In this document: piece by piece, positions 40,904 to 49,561 of the stretch | Numbering within the stretch: the stretch's first letter is position 1 | How the letters are laid out: each line of letters opens with the position of its first letter | NCBI RefSeq assembly: GCF_045999315.1 | Contig: NZ_CP174607.1 | Coordinates: forward strand, 2,418,001-2,482,000 | Length of the DNA: 64,000 bases | Reading direction: 5' to 3' | DNA from: Peredibacter sp045999315 | GTDB taxonomy: Bacteria; Bdellovibrionota; Bacteriovoracia; Bacteriovoracales; Bacteriovoracaceae | The notes under the pieces: generated by a model | What the model saw: only the letters and a program-made list of their open reading frames with translations | Told to the model about the DNA's origin: nothing | Database searches by the model: none | Program-made: the position numbers and the translations under genes

Positions 40904-42247
40904 ATGAAAACAAGTCTCTCGTTCTTGTTTTTAACCTCGCTCATTCCTTCCATCCTTTCCATGGGTTTGGCCTTTATAAAATACTATCAAACGAAGAAAG
41001 ATGAATTTCTACATTTGGGCGAATTTTATGCTTCTCTCATCGCTGTGGTGGGAACATCATTTTTCTTTGGGGCCTACAGTGTTATTCCATGGGTGTGGAC
41101 GGTGAGAACTTCAACCATGCTTATGTCGGACATGACGGGCATAAATTGTTTTAAGCGCTTTCATCTGATTGCTCTTGGCTGTGGGGCCCTCATTTCTTTG
41201 GGATTAGGAAGTGTGGGATTTGAGCTTCCTGTGGCCATTGCACCATTTGCGGTAGTGGTGGGTCTAATCGGTATCTCTTTTATCCTTGAAGCATTTTTAC
41301 GCCCCGAACGTTCAAACTTTGGGCTCCTTCATTATTGGACATCGTTACTCATTCTGGCCTACTTCCTAACACGTATGACTTTTCCTCTTTGGGTCTCAGA
41401 TATCGACGGACGCGAATTCGGTGTTTGGGTGGATGGTTTCTTACTTCTTCTTTTTAGTGTGTCTCTTTATCCGCTATACGGCGAAATTGTGTTTGAAAAA
41501 CAGGAGAAGTTTCTTCAGAAAGTTCTGCATATTCGGAACAAGCAGCTTTTTAGTCACTCTATTTTCTCCGAGTATAAAATCCTTTCGGCCGGTGTGACCC
41601 ATGAAATTAATAATGCCCTGACCATTATCAATGCCAAGATTGAGCAGCTTTTGCGTAGAAAGCACGATGATGATAGCGAGAAAGGTCTGAGAGTCATACT
41701 GAATTCAACCAACCGGATTTCTCGAAGTATTCGTGGCCTTCGGGAGTTCATTTATCCCCATGATTTCAACGAAGTCCTGAGTGTTTCGGAGGTGATCGAT
41801 CATGTGTTAATGCTCTATGGACAGCGCTTAAAGAACCATAATGTGAACGTGACCACCAATGGATTGGGTGGAAAACTTGTGAAGGGACACCGGATTCAAC
41901 TTGAACAGGTGTTTCTCACACTCATTAATAATTCGGTCGAGAACATCGACCAATTAGATGAAAAATGGATTGATATCAATTGCCGCAGCCGAGGAAACTC
42001 AGTGGAAATTATCATCCGGGATTCCAGCACTGGGGAAGATGAAGAAATGGAAAACATGCTTTCCCTGCCATTTCTTTCCACCAAGGAAAACGTGGATAGT
42101 GGAATCCGATTGGTTCTTGCGAAAGATATTGTGGAGAAACACGGTGGGTCCTTTAACTTTATTCGGGACGAAGACAATACCGCCTTCAAAATTAGACTTC
42201 CTCAAGTGGAGTCAGATGAAACTATTCAGAACAGGATTTATCAGTAG
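40904..42247 (+). CDS. Orphan membrane histidine kinase
   Basis: A 447-residue kinase with about seven hydrophobic helices in residues 1-195, then His233 in SAGVTHEINNALTIIN and the ATPase region LEQVFLTLINNSVENID, with STGEDEEM and VDSGIRLVLAKDIVEKHGG. The N-box is intact; the later glycine boxes are somewhat degenerate. No response regulator adjoins. TAAACT lies six bases before the ATG with no ribosome site. It may signal to a distant regulator. It is convergent with corA and ends three bases from it. Confidence 0.87.
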   Translation: MKTSLSFLFLTSLIPSILSMGLAFIKYYQTKKDEFLHLGEFYASLIAVVGTSFFFGAYSVIPWVWTVRTSTMLMSDMTGINCFKRFHLIALGCGALISLGLGSVGFELPVAIAPFAVVVGLIGISFILEAFLRPERSNFGLLHYWTSLLILAYFLTRMTFPLWVSDIDGREFGVWVDGFLLLLFSVSLYPLYGEIVFEKQEKFLQKVLHIRNKQLFSHSIFSEYKILSAGVTHEINNALTIINAKIEQLLRRKHDDDSEKGLRVILNSTNRISRSIRGLREFIYPHDFNEVLSVSEVIDHVLMLYGQRLKNHNVNVTTNGLGGKLVKGHRIQLEQVFLTLINNSVENIDQLDEKWIDINCRSRGNSVEIIIRDSSTGEDEEMENMLSLPFLSTKENVDSGIRLVLAKDIVEKHGGSFNFIRDEDNTAFKIRLPQVESDETIQNRIYQ

Positions 42248-42249
42248 GA

Positions 42250-43161
42250 CTATGCTTTCGGTTTAAACCAACCACGACGATTAAAATACCAGATCGCGAT
42301 GAATGTGAAGAAGACCATCAGGAGGATGGTGGCACCCAATCCGAATGTGGTGTGGATTCCAGGAAGATGATCAAAGTTCATCCCGTAGAAAGAAGAAATA
42401 AAGGTCAGAGGGAGAAGAATCGTGGCAAAAACTGTCAGAATCTTCATGACCTCATTGCTTCGTTGTTCATTGATCGAGAGATAAAGGGCAAAGAGCTGAT
42501 CAAAGTTATGAGACAAATCATCCAAACGAAAATACAACTGGTCAATATCCTCGCGAAGGTCTTGGAGAAGGGAATTGTGACTTCCCCAAAATTCTTTGCA
42601 GTGAAAGAGGGCGATTTGGTTTTGCTTTAACATACTCTTTAAGACGAATATCTGGCGTCGAAAATGATACACGCGGTTAGTACTTAAGAACTCCGTGGAG
42701 CGCGATAAAACGTCGTGTTCAAAGTCCTCATAGTTCCCTTGAAGTTTAAGAATCGGCTCCTCAAAGGTCAGAATGATTGTTCTCATCATTTGATGGGCCA
42801 TCCCTGGAAGTGTTTCAGGGAAATTATCCTTGTTAATATCAGCAAATTTTCGAAGAAAGTTGAGCTCTGTATTATGGACGGTAATGATTCGCTCTTTCAT
42901 GATAAAAATGCCCAGTTTATTGGTGAGCCCCTGCACCGTGATGTCGTCTTCAGCGGAAGCAGGATCAAAAGCACGGCTCAAAAGGAAGTGGCCTTCTTCC
43001 ATATGCTCATACTTGGGTAAATGTCCGGGTTTAATACAGTCTTGAACGAGGAGCTGGGGCAAGTGAAATTCTTCTTTCAGAAATTCATAGTCGACCTTGA
43101 GCGGTCGTTCGATGTCGATCCAGGAGTAGTGATGTTTGATAACAACGTTTTCCGTGATCAT
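42250..43161 (-). CDS. CorA-family divalent cation transporter
   Basis: A 303-residue member of the CorA family. The C-terminal pair of membrane helices is bracketed by the signature YGMNF (FISSFYGMNFDHLPG), where GMN is the selectivity filter, followed by TTFGLGATILLMVFFTFIAIWYFNRRGWFKPKA, with a basic tail. The N-terminal part is the cytoplasmic funnel. It is a homopentameric Mg2+ or Co2+ channel in known members. TTGTCT-N17-TTCAAT lies before the ATG with a six-base gap, so the message may be leaderless. Confidence 0.92.
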   Translation of the reverse strand: MITENVVIKHHYSWIDIERPLKVDYEFLKEEFHLPQLLVQDCIKPGHLPKYEHMEEGHFLLSRAFDPASAEDDITVQGLTNKLGIFIMKERIITVHNTELNFLRKFADINKDNFPETLPGMAHQMMRTIILTFEEPILKLQGNYEDFEHDVLSRSTEFLSTNRVYHFRRQIFVLKSMLKQNQIALFHCKEFWGSHNSLLQDLREDIDQLYFRLDDLSHNFDQLFALYLSINEQRSNEVMKILTVFATILLPLTFISSFYGMNFDHLPGIHTTFGLGATILLMVFFTFIAIWYFNRRGWFKPKA

Positions 43162-43205
43162 GACCCCATTGAAGCACCAATGAGGACGAAAGACAATTTA
43201 CTGAC

Positions 43206-44099
43206 TTACTTACTATTCTGAAAGTCCTGCCAAAGTTTTTTACGACAGGCCTCCAGCGTTCGTGCCACAGATGTTGCTCTTAAACGAGCGACCAGCTCTT
43301 TTTGATGATTGGCCTGGCCATAAAAGTTCATGTGATAGTTCCAGAAAAGACGATACGTTTCTTTTAAAATGGTTTCGTGATTGGGGGCCTTAAAGAGATC
43401 AATATCTTTTCCTTTCACAAAAACATATTGAGGTTTGACTTCTTTCTGATAAGTCACTTCTGAATCACCAAAGAAACCAGTGAACTCATCTAAAGTTGTT
43501 CCATCTTGTAGTTTCTTTTTTAGTTGAGCAGTGAGGAAGCAGCTGTTCTTCATCTTGTTAAAACCGTTGCTCATAAAGACTTTATCAACTTCATTGTATA
43601 AAAAATCAATCAGGTCCGAGCGGTAGTAAGAGAAGTGTTCATGGAACACTGTATGCGGATTAAAACCCGGGAAATTCTTTTTATAAAATGGTTTTAAAGT
43701 TGATTCATAGAAGCTCATGAGAGCTTCATCCACAGAAGTTTCTTTCTCTTCCACAAACACATCTAGTTCGGCGTGGCCCAGTTCGTGAAAGATCGTCGAG
43801 TTCTTATAAGTCGCAAACATCGGACCTCGAATTTCACGAGCATCTCGGATGCTTGATCCATTGAGAAGAGTTTTATCTAAGTTGATGAGATTGAGGTTCC
43901 CATTATAGGTCGCCACCGCATCAGGACTCATGACCTGGCCCAAAAGACCGAATGCTTTTATACGAATGTGATGATGAAGTTCCTGCGCCCGAGTGGTTCT
44001 TAAAAGGAGAATGTCGGCTTTAAGGCCCTCGATAAAAGGAGTGACGTTATTGGCAAAAGCATGAGTTGATAAAGCTAGAAGAAGGATAAAAATTTTCAT
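43206..44099 (-). CDS. Secreted HExxH zinc-metalloprotease-like protein
   Basis: A 297-residue protein with signal peptide MKIFILLLALSTHAFA. The zinc motif is HELGHAE with His105, Glu106 and His109 in STIFHELGHAELDVF; a third ligand could be Glu125 in SVDEALMSF. This gives a gluzincin-like pattern, but the rest (HEHFSYYRSDLIDFLYNEVDKVF) is unlike known peptidase families I recall. TTGACT-N16-TAGCAT ends five bases before the ATG. It is probably periplasmic or secreted. Peptidase activity is inferred from the motif. Confidence 0.7.
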   Translation of the reverse strand: MKIFILLLALSTHAFANNVTPFIEGLKADILLLRTTRAQELHHHIRIKAFGLLGQVMSPDAVATYNGNLNLINLDKTLLNGSSIRDAREIRGPMFATYKNSTIFHELGHAELDVFVEEKETSVDEALMSFYESTLKPFYKKNFPGFNPHTVFHEHFSYYRSDLIDFLYNEVDKVFMSNGFNKMKNSCFLTAQLKKKLQDGTTLDEFTGFFGDSEVTYQKEVKPQYVFVKGKDIDLFKAPNHETILKETYRLFWNYHMNFYGQANHQKELVARLRATSVARTLEACRKKLWQDFQNSK

Positions 44100-44123
44100 A
44101 CCCCATGCTAGGACAACTGACGC

Positions 44124-44822
44124 TTAAGTCAAAGCACGAAGATCAGCGATGGCCCGCTTAATCGCCTGTTGGGAGAGCTTTTTTGACTCTTTAATCTGAA
44201 CTTCTCTTTCTTTTTCGATAGTTGGATTTTTCTTATAAAATCTTGCAAAGACCTCGAGATCATGAACTTTGCCCAGATGATCCTGCAAATTTATTAAATA
44301 GTCTGTCTTCTGACCGGTCGCCTCTAAAAGGTAACGAACTTCTTTTATGGTTTTTCGAAAGGGATGGAGCTCTTCTCTCTTCATGGGATGCTCCCATGTA
44401 TGAAGCTTTTTTATCATCTCTTGGGCGCGGGCAGGAACATCTGGTTTTTGATTAACTTTGTTAACGATGGATTTGAGTTTGATGTTGAGCTTGTGAAGTT
44501 TTGATGGCCTTAAAGACTTCTTTATTTTTTTTCGAAGATACTTTCTTTCTTTTTTGAGGTCACTGTTGTCCAAGTGATAGGCCTTGGCGTTCCGGATGGC
44601 CACATCCAGGTCTCGAACATCTCCAAGGGTCTTGCCAAGTTTTTTGAGAAAGTCTTCATCCACGATGCTTCTCATTTTACGAATGGAAACTCTGAGATCA
44701 TGAACGCGTTTTCTTTTAGGTTGCTGGCCGGTTTTCTCGGCCAGTGGAGTGAAGGCCATAGACTCATTTTTTATGAATGACTTAAGACGATATTTATGAA
44801 GATCTTTCTCTGCGGGTTTCAT
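44124..44822 (-). CDS. CHAD-domain protein
   Basis: A 232-residue protein with a CHAD domain spanning most of its length. RVHDLRVSIRKMRS, LGDVRDLDVAIRNAKAY and PFRKTIKEVRYLLEATGQ are the conserved helices with His and basic residues. CHAD binds polyphosphate in characterised members. It is rich in lysine and overlaps the DUF475 gene by four bases, so the two are coupled. Cytoplasmic. Confidence 0.9.
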   Translation of the reverse strand: MKPAEKDLHKYRLKSFIKNESMAFTPLAEKTGQQPKRKRVHDLRVSIRKMRSIVDEDFLKKLGKTLGDVRDLDVAIRNAKAYHLDNSDLKKERKYLRKKIKKSLRPSKLHKLNIKLKSIVNKVNQKPDVPARAQEMIKKLHTWEHPMKREELHPFRKTIKEVRYLLEATGQKTDYLINLQDHLGKVHDLEVFARFYKKNPTIEKEREVQIKESKKLSQQAIKRAIADLRALT

Positions 44823-45811
44823 GAGTTCCTCACATTGTATCGAATGGAAGAAATGATGGCCGATCCAATCACCAAAATTCCTATCAGTCCGGTAAAGACT
44901 TCTGGAATGTCTTTAACGGTTCCAGTGAACATGATGAGGGCGAGAATTCCAATGGCATAAAAGGCACCATGTTCCAGATAGCGATACTGATGTAGGGTGT
45001 TTTTTTCCACCAGCATGATCGTAATGGATCGAACAAAAAAGGCCCCCACACCGAGACCTATCATAATGATAAATAGATTATTGGTGATCGCAAAGGCTCC
45101 CACAACACCATCAAAAGAAAAGGAAGCGTCCAGTACTTCAAGATAGAGAAATAAGCTCATACTCGTGCGATTAAGGTCGATATGCTTTCCTTGCCCGCTC
45201 GAGTTTAAAAACTCACTTAATCCATCCACTAGAATGAATGTAATCACTCCACCAATACCGGCCGCGATGAAATTCATTTGCTCAGTAGGAGCTTGAACCT
45301 GAGAAAAGAAATAAATGATAAACAGCGTGACTGCAATTTCTGCAGCATCCAGTCTACCCATGGCGCTCAATGGTTTTTCGATGAGACCAATCCAATAGAC
45401 CTTCTTTCGATGTTCAAAAAAATATTTCATTGCCACGAGGAGCAGAAAGGCGCCTCCAAAGGCCGAAATACTGACGCGGGATTTTATCATAATCTGGGCA
45501 TATTCTTGGGGGGATACAATGGCGAGCTTCAAGGCCTCGATGGGATTTGTGTGGGCCAGAACTCCCACCAACATGAGAGGAAAAATTAAACGCATCCCAA
45601 ACACCGCAATAAGTATCCCCCAGGTCAGAAAACGGTGCTGCCACTTGGGAATCATTTTTTTTAGAATGATGGCGTTCACAACAGCATTATCAAAGGAAAG
45701 TGAGATTTCTAGAATGGAGAGAACAAGGGCGATGAACCAGGCCTTAAGTGCTCCTTTGATCGTTCCGGAATAGGAGTATCCCGCCACTAGTGCTGCGATC
45801 CCTCCCACCAC
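44819..45811 (-). CDS. DUF475 membrane protein (TerC-like)
   Basis: An at least 330-residue membrane protein with nine or so hydrophobic helices. SILEISLSFDNAVVNAIILKKM with the acidic Asp-Asn motif and VLDASFSFDGVVGAFAIT are DUF475/TerC signatures, membrane proteins linked to metal or tellurite resistance. The frame continues 33 bases upstream of the GTG used here: IKYFKNAIFGA, very like the usual N-terminus, but beginning with ATA at 45844 overlapping the GST stop. Real initiation may thus be at a rare codon. The gene is coupled to the CHAD gene. Confidence 0.88.
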   Translation of the reverse strand: MVGGIAALVAGYSYSGTIKGALKAWFIALVLSILEISLSFDNAVVNAIILKKMIPKWQHRFLTWGILIAVFGMRLIFPLMLVGVLAHTNPIEALKLAIVSPQEYAQIMIKSRVSISAFGGAFLLLVAMKYFFEHRKKVYWIGLIEKPLSAMGRLDAAEIAVTLFIIYFFSQVQAPTEQMNFIAAGIGGVITFILVDGLSEFLNSSGQGKHIDLNRTSMSLFLYLEVLDASFSFDGVVGAFAITNNLFIIMIGLGVGAFFVRSITIMLVEKNTLHQYRYLEHGAFYAIGILALIMFTGTVKDIPEVFTGLIGILVIGSAIISSIRYNVRNS

Positions 45812-45840
45812 AGCACCAAAGATTGCGTTCTTAAAATATT

Positions 45841-46536
45841 TTATGGTCTGGGTCCTTGTCCGAACAATATCTTCTTAGCTTCATCAGTCATGGGAGCATC
45901 TGGACTGGTAATCTCTTTCGCCATCTCGTAGACTCTGCGGACGGCCTCTCGTTCAGAAATTTTACGAAACCAACGTTTGAGATTGGGAAAATCCTCAAGT
46001 GATTGTCCTTGGTGCTTGTAAGGAACAATCCACGGATAAATCGCCATATCTGCAATTGTGTACTGATTGGCCGCGACCCAATCTCTGTCGGCCAAATGTT
46101 TATCCAGGACACTATAAAGACGGGAGGTTTCTTTAACGTATCTTTCAATGGCGTAGGGGATTTTTTCAGGAGCGTAATTTCGGAAGTGATGATTCTGGCC
46201 GGCCATGGGGCCAAGACCCGCTACCTGCCAGTATAACCATTGGGCCACATCGACCTTGGCGCGAACATTGGTAGGAATAAACTGACGTCTTTTTTCTGCT
46301 AGATACCAAAGAATTGCCCCTGACTCGAAAATGGGAAGAGGCCCATATTGATCATCTGGCTCCTGGTCCACAATGGCCGGGATTCGATTATTGGGTGAGA
46401 TGGCCAGAAACTCAGGCTTGAATTGCTCGCCTTTTCCAATGTCCACGGTATGAAGACGATACGGTGTTCCAGACTCTTCCAGGAAGATCCGGATTTTATG
46501 TCCATTGGGAGTGGTCCAATAATATAAATCAATCAT
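45841..46536 (-). CDS. Glutathione S-transferase, YfcG-like
   Basis: A 231-residue GST. MIDLYYWTTPNGHKIRIFLEE is the N-terminal thioredoxin-like domain with the TTPNGHKI site of YfcG/Ure2p-type enzymes; PNNRIPAIVD and ESGAILWYLAEKR are glutathione-binding segments, followed by the helical C-domain. YfcG-type proteins act as glutathione-dependent disulfide-bond oxidoreductases. GGAAGG precedes the ATG. Its TAA overlaps the possible ATA start of the DUF475 gene. Confidence 0.92.
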   Translation of the reverse strand: MIDLYYWTTPNGHKIRIFLEESGTPYRLHTVDIGKGEQFKPEFLAISPNNRIPAIVDQEPDDQYGPLPIFESGAILWYLAEKRRQFIPTNVRAKVDVAQWLYWQVAGLGPMAGQNHHFRNYAPEKIPYAIERYVKETSRLYSVLDKHLADRDWVAANQYTIADMAIYPWIVPYKHQGQSLEDFPNLKRWFRKISEREAVRRVYEMAKEITSPDAPMTDEAKKILFGQGPRP

Positions 46537-46611
46537 GTTTCCTTCCTTGTTATCTCGAATAAATGCTAATGAGGGCTTTATGAGTCATGCAAGACGGACT
46601 AGAATGAGGTC

Positions 46612-46818
46612 ATGGATTCTGGCCAGGTTAGTTTATTTATAAAAATGATTAGAGAAGAGTATAAGTTGAGCGAAACAGAGCTCACTATTATCACACGTCG
46701 CATGCTGGCCGATGATCGCGAGTTTGAACGTATTTGGAAATTATACAAAAGTAAGTCTATTCGAGTTTATGGCGGCATTGATGAGTTTAAATCAGTGTTG
46801 CAAGACTTACTTAACTAG
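46612..46818 (+). CDS. Small protein of unknown function upstream of FrnE
   Basis: A 68-residue protein, MDSGQVSLFIKMIREEYKLS to EFKSVLQDLLN, mostly helical with mixed charge. TAGAAT ends six bases before the ATG (GAGGTC between), so it is leaderless or has a very short leader. It ends ten bases before the FrnE-type DsbA gene and is likely in its operon. Not recognised. Confidence 0.65.
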   Translation: MDSGQVSLFIKMIREEYKLSETELTIITRRMLADDREFERIWKLYKSKSIRVYGGIDEFKSVLQDLLN

Positions 46819-46828
46819 GGAGGCCCCT

Positions 46829-47464
46829 ATGATTAAGATTGAAGTTTGGTCAGATATCAATTGCCCTTTTTGTTATATCGGTAAGCGCCATCTCGAGGCA
46901 GCATTAGAAAAATTCTCTGACAAAGATGATGTAGAAGTGGAATGGAAAAGCTTTGAGCTTGATCCTATGGCCAACCCTCAGAAAGGGGCCAATCATCATG
47001 AGCTACTGGCCAAGAAATATGGCAAAGATGTAGCGTGGGCAAAAGAGATGGATAAAAATCTCACTGATATGGCCAAGAAAGCGGGACTGGATTTTCATAT
47101 GGAAAAGCAGGTCCCGGCCAATTCGTTCAATGCTCATCGTTTAATTCATCTCGCAAAACAGAACCATCTTCAGGGCCAGATGAAAGAGCGTCTCTTAAGG
47201 GCCAAATTCAGTGAAGGCAAAGACATCGGCGACATTGAGGTCTTAAAGCTTTTAGGAATTGAACTAGGTCTTGATCAAAAAGAACTGGATGAGCTTTATT
47301 CCGGCAACCGTTTTGTGACGGATGTGAGAGAAGATGAAGAAGTGGCGACGGAACTCGGAATAAGAGGAGTGCCGTTTTTTGTTTTTAACAAGAAGTACGG
47401 CGTCTCTGGAGCACAACCGGTTGAAGTGTTTACTGAACTTTTAGATAAAGTGAACAATGAATAA
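46829..47464 (+). CDS. FrnE-type DsbA family oxidoreductase
   Basis: A 211-residue DsbA-fold protein. GGGAGGC before the ATG at 46829 sets the start inside a longer frame. IKIEVWSDINCPFCYIGKR holds the CPFC motif (Cys12 and Cys15); KAGLDFHMEKQVPANSFNAHRL and GIRGVPFFVFNKKYGVSGAQP, with the cis-Pro, are FrnE signatures. No signal peptide, so it is cytoplasmic. FrnE proteins reduce or isomerise disulfides under oxidative stress. Its stop overlaps the next gene by eight bases. Confidence 0.93.
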   Translation: MIKIEVWSDINCPFCYIGKRHLEAALEKFSDKDDVEVEWKSFELDPMANPQKGANHHELLAKKYGKDVAWAKEMDKNLTDMAKKAGLDFHMEKQVPANSFNAHRLIHLAKQNHLQGQMKERLLRAKFSEGKDIGDIEVLKLLGIELGLDQKELDELYSGNRFVTDVREDEEVATELGIRGVPFFVFNKKYGVSGAQPVEVFTELLDKVNNE

Positions 47465-48419
47465 AGAACAATTTTATCAAAGTGGTTATGAATTTTTAGA
47501 GAAGCTCTTCGTGGAATTTGCGGAAGAAGAGATTGCTCTTGAAAAACACTGGTCGATTGATCACCTGTGTTTTCGTACCGGCTCAGATGAGAGCTATGAG
47601 CACTTTAAAACCCTGTTTGCTGACTTTGGTAAAATGCTGATTGAAAGTCCAGTGAATGGGCGTTTAATTGCGACTTATAAGTTGTTTGAGCCCTTTCGCT
47701 ACAAACACTGGTTCATTGATCTGGTTGAACTTCCTGCTCCTAAGAAAGGGAAGATCACAAAAGAAGGTTTTGAGCATATTGAAGTTGTGATTGATGTGCC
47801 ATTCGAAGACATTACTCGCCGTTACGTGGGAAAAAACTTTTCCACCGGTGGGCTCTCTAAACTCTTTAACCGAGAGTTAGAAATTGAACTTAAAAATGGC
47901 GCCGTAAAGTTTCACCATCTTTCACTTGAGAGTGTGGTGAATCTAGAAGGGAATGAAAGAGTCTACCGCGCTCTGGTAGGTTCCAAGGTGCTAGAGAAAC
48001 TCAAAGCTTACGGCCCTCTTGTTACAGGAACTTTCCCATTGAATTTACATCGCCCTGATTCTGATCTCGATATTCTCGTTTCTGCTCAGGTGGATGAAAT
48101 TAAATCTTTATTCCCTGACGGGAAAATTTCTGGCAACGTCATTACCTTCACCTTCGAGGGTGTTCCTTTTGAGATCTATTGTGATTCTCTTCCCGCTGTA
48201 AAACAAAAGGCCTCGATTCATTTTCAGGTCGAAGAGCGACTTTTAAAATTAGGTGGACTTCCTTTTTATCAAGAACTCCTTGAACTTCGAAAATCGGGCC
48301 TAAAAACCGAGCCGGCCTTTGCGCAAAGACTAAAGCTCAAAGGTGATTCTTATGAAGACATCTTAAATCTTCGTCATTATACAGACGAAGAATTAGAGAA
48401 GCTCATTTATGGAACTTAA
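47457..48419 (+). CDS. YecM-DUF4269 fusion protein
   Basis: A 320-residue protein with two domains usually found separately. Residues about 1-165 are a YecM-type VOC-like domain (HWSIDHLCFRTGSDESYEHF, VNGRLIATYKL, FIDLVELPAPKKGKIT). Residues about 165-320 are DUF4269, a nucleotidyltransferase-like fold (YGPLVTGTFPLNLHRPDSDLDIL, with the DxD pair). The first domain is metal-binding in known members. It overlaps the FrnE gene by eight bases and the GNAT gene by eleven. Function unknown. Confidence 0.82.
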   Translation: MNKEQFYQSGYEFLEKLFVEFAEEEIALEKHWSIDHLCFRTGSDESYEHFKTLFADFGKMLIESPVNGRLIATYKLFEPFRYKHWFIDLVELPAPKKGKITKEGFEHIEVVIDVPFEDITRRYVGKNFSTGGLSKLFNRELEIELKNGAVKFHHLSLESVVNLEGNERVYRALVGSKVLEKLKAYGPLVTGTFPLNLHRPDSDLDILVSAQVDEIKSLFPDGKISGNVITFTFEGVPFEIYCDSLPAVKQKASIHFQVEERLLKLGGLPFYQELLELRKSGLKTEPAFAQRLKLKGDSYEDILNLRHYTDEELEKLIYGT

Positions 48420-48921
48420 AACCGATCGCCTTATCATTCGTCCATGGAGAGACGAGGACGTAAAACACTACCTCGCGATGTCCGTGGATGTGGGATACAA
48501 CTGCTTTACTCCTCCTGGAGTGTATCTTGTAAAAGACCAGGCAGAGGCCTTGGAAAAAGTCCGTGCTCGCATGCAAAACTTTTCTAACTTTGGCATTGGA
48601 AAGTTTCCGATCTTCTTAAAGGCCACCGGCGAATTTATCGGCACTTGTGGGGCCGACAAGTTCGAGCTTGAAGGAAAATCAGAGTATGAACTTGGCTATC
48701 GTTTCATGCTTAATCATTGGAACAAGGGGTATGCCACCGAATCCGCGAATGCCGTTCTTGATTACCTTTTTAAAAAACTCAAAATTCCACAAGTTCATGC
48801 CTTCGCAGTCTATCAGAATCCGGCTTCACTTAAAGTGATTGAGAAAGTAGGGTTCACTTATCTCAGAGACTTTCAGTGGTTCAACATCACTCACAGGCTT
48901 TACGTTAAGTCTTGTTCTTAG
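48409..48921 (+). CDS. GNAT-family acetyltransferase, RimJ-like
   Basis: A 170-residue N-acetyltransferase of the RimJ/RimL type. MELKTDRLIIRPWRDEDVKHYL and FIGTCGADKFELEGKSEYELGYRF form the N-terminal strands, and YATESANAVLDYLFKKL with ASLKVIEKVGFTYLRDFQW the acetyl-CoA-binding part, with the Gly-Tyr-Ala motif replacing the usual R/QxxGxG/A. It is coupled to the fusion gene upstream by overlap. The acceptor is unknown. Confidence 0.9.
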   Translation: MELKTDRLIIRPWRDEDVKHYLAMSVDVGYNCFTPPGVYLVKDQAEALEKVRARMQNFSNFGIGKFPIFLKATGEFIGTCGADKFELEGKSEYELGYRFMLNHWNKGYATESANAVLDYLFKKLKIPQVHAFAVYQNPASLKVIEKVGFTYLRDFQWFNITHRLYVKSCS

Positions 48922-49439
48922 GATCAAAAATCGGGGCCTCGTGACGAAGCTCTCCGTCTTTCTTGATTTCAATCGTGCCACCGGTTTTATGAGAAAAGAT
49001 CATCTGACCTTCCATCTTGCTCTCAGTTTCTTCCGCACAGTTTTCACACTGGGTAATTTTTCCGGCCTGTCCTTTTCGATCTTCTAAATTGTATTCAACT
49101 CCGCAGGTCTCACAAACGGCAGCAGTATATTTTTCAGAAGGAACGTGATTTTTCACTTCGACTTTGTTTTTTGCCATGTTCTTAGTGTGAGTCATTGTAC
49201 GGCTACTGGTTGAACCACTAATGAAGGGCATCGACGCAGTTTTGGCCTTTTTAATTTCTGGCTCAGGAGCCTCTTGAATCATTTCAAGATCTGAGACCCG
49301 AAGATTGGCACGTGTACCATTTGGCCAGCATACAGGCCGCATTCTTTCGGCCCATCTCATCTTGGCTGATGTTGGTGATTCGGACAATTTCTCCCAGGTA
49401 TCTTCCAGCAATGACTTTTGCCTTAATTACTTTGCTCAT
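48905..49439 (-). pseudogene. Frameshifted gene: KOW-like start joined to zinc-ribbon protein
   Basis: Two overlapping minus-strand frames look like one protein broken by a single base. The first frame gives MSKVIKAKVIAGRYLGEIVR and NAACMLA; the second continues NGTRANLRVSDLEMIQEAPE and a zinc ribbon (CETCGVEYNLED, CENCAEE) to DPKNKT. Dropping one A of the AAA in GCCAAATGG near 49320 joins them. The start part resembles a KOW-like RNA/ribosome-contact segment. It may be a true pseudogene, a sequencing error, or programmed frameshifting. The zinc-ribbon part might also start on its own. Confidence 0.6.
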
Positions 49440-49490
49440 GTCTTCATTATAAGGTTCCTCCTTTATTTGGGCCACCATCTGAACTTGTCT

Positions 49491-49520
49491 GTTACTTTCT
49501 CTGGAGAAAGTGACTTTTTT
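49491..49520 (+). terminator. Hairpin with T-run upstream of the HNH gene
   Basis: GTTACTTTCTC pairs with GAGAAAGTGAC (one G-T pair), followed by TTTTTT. It is unusual in lying before a promoter region rather than after a gene; it may insulate the HNH gene from upstream transcription. Confidence 0.5.
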
Positions 49521-49525
49521 AATAC

Positions 49526-49554
49526 TTGACTATTCCGTATCTTTTCCGTAAAAA
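49526..49554 (+). promoter_or_regulatory. Promoter TTGACT-N17-TAAAAA of the HNH gene, leaderless
   Basis: The -10 ends seven bases before the ATG at 49562 and no ribosome site lies between. Confidence 0.5.
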
Positions 49555-49561
49555 GTTCTAC

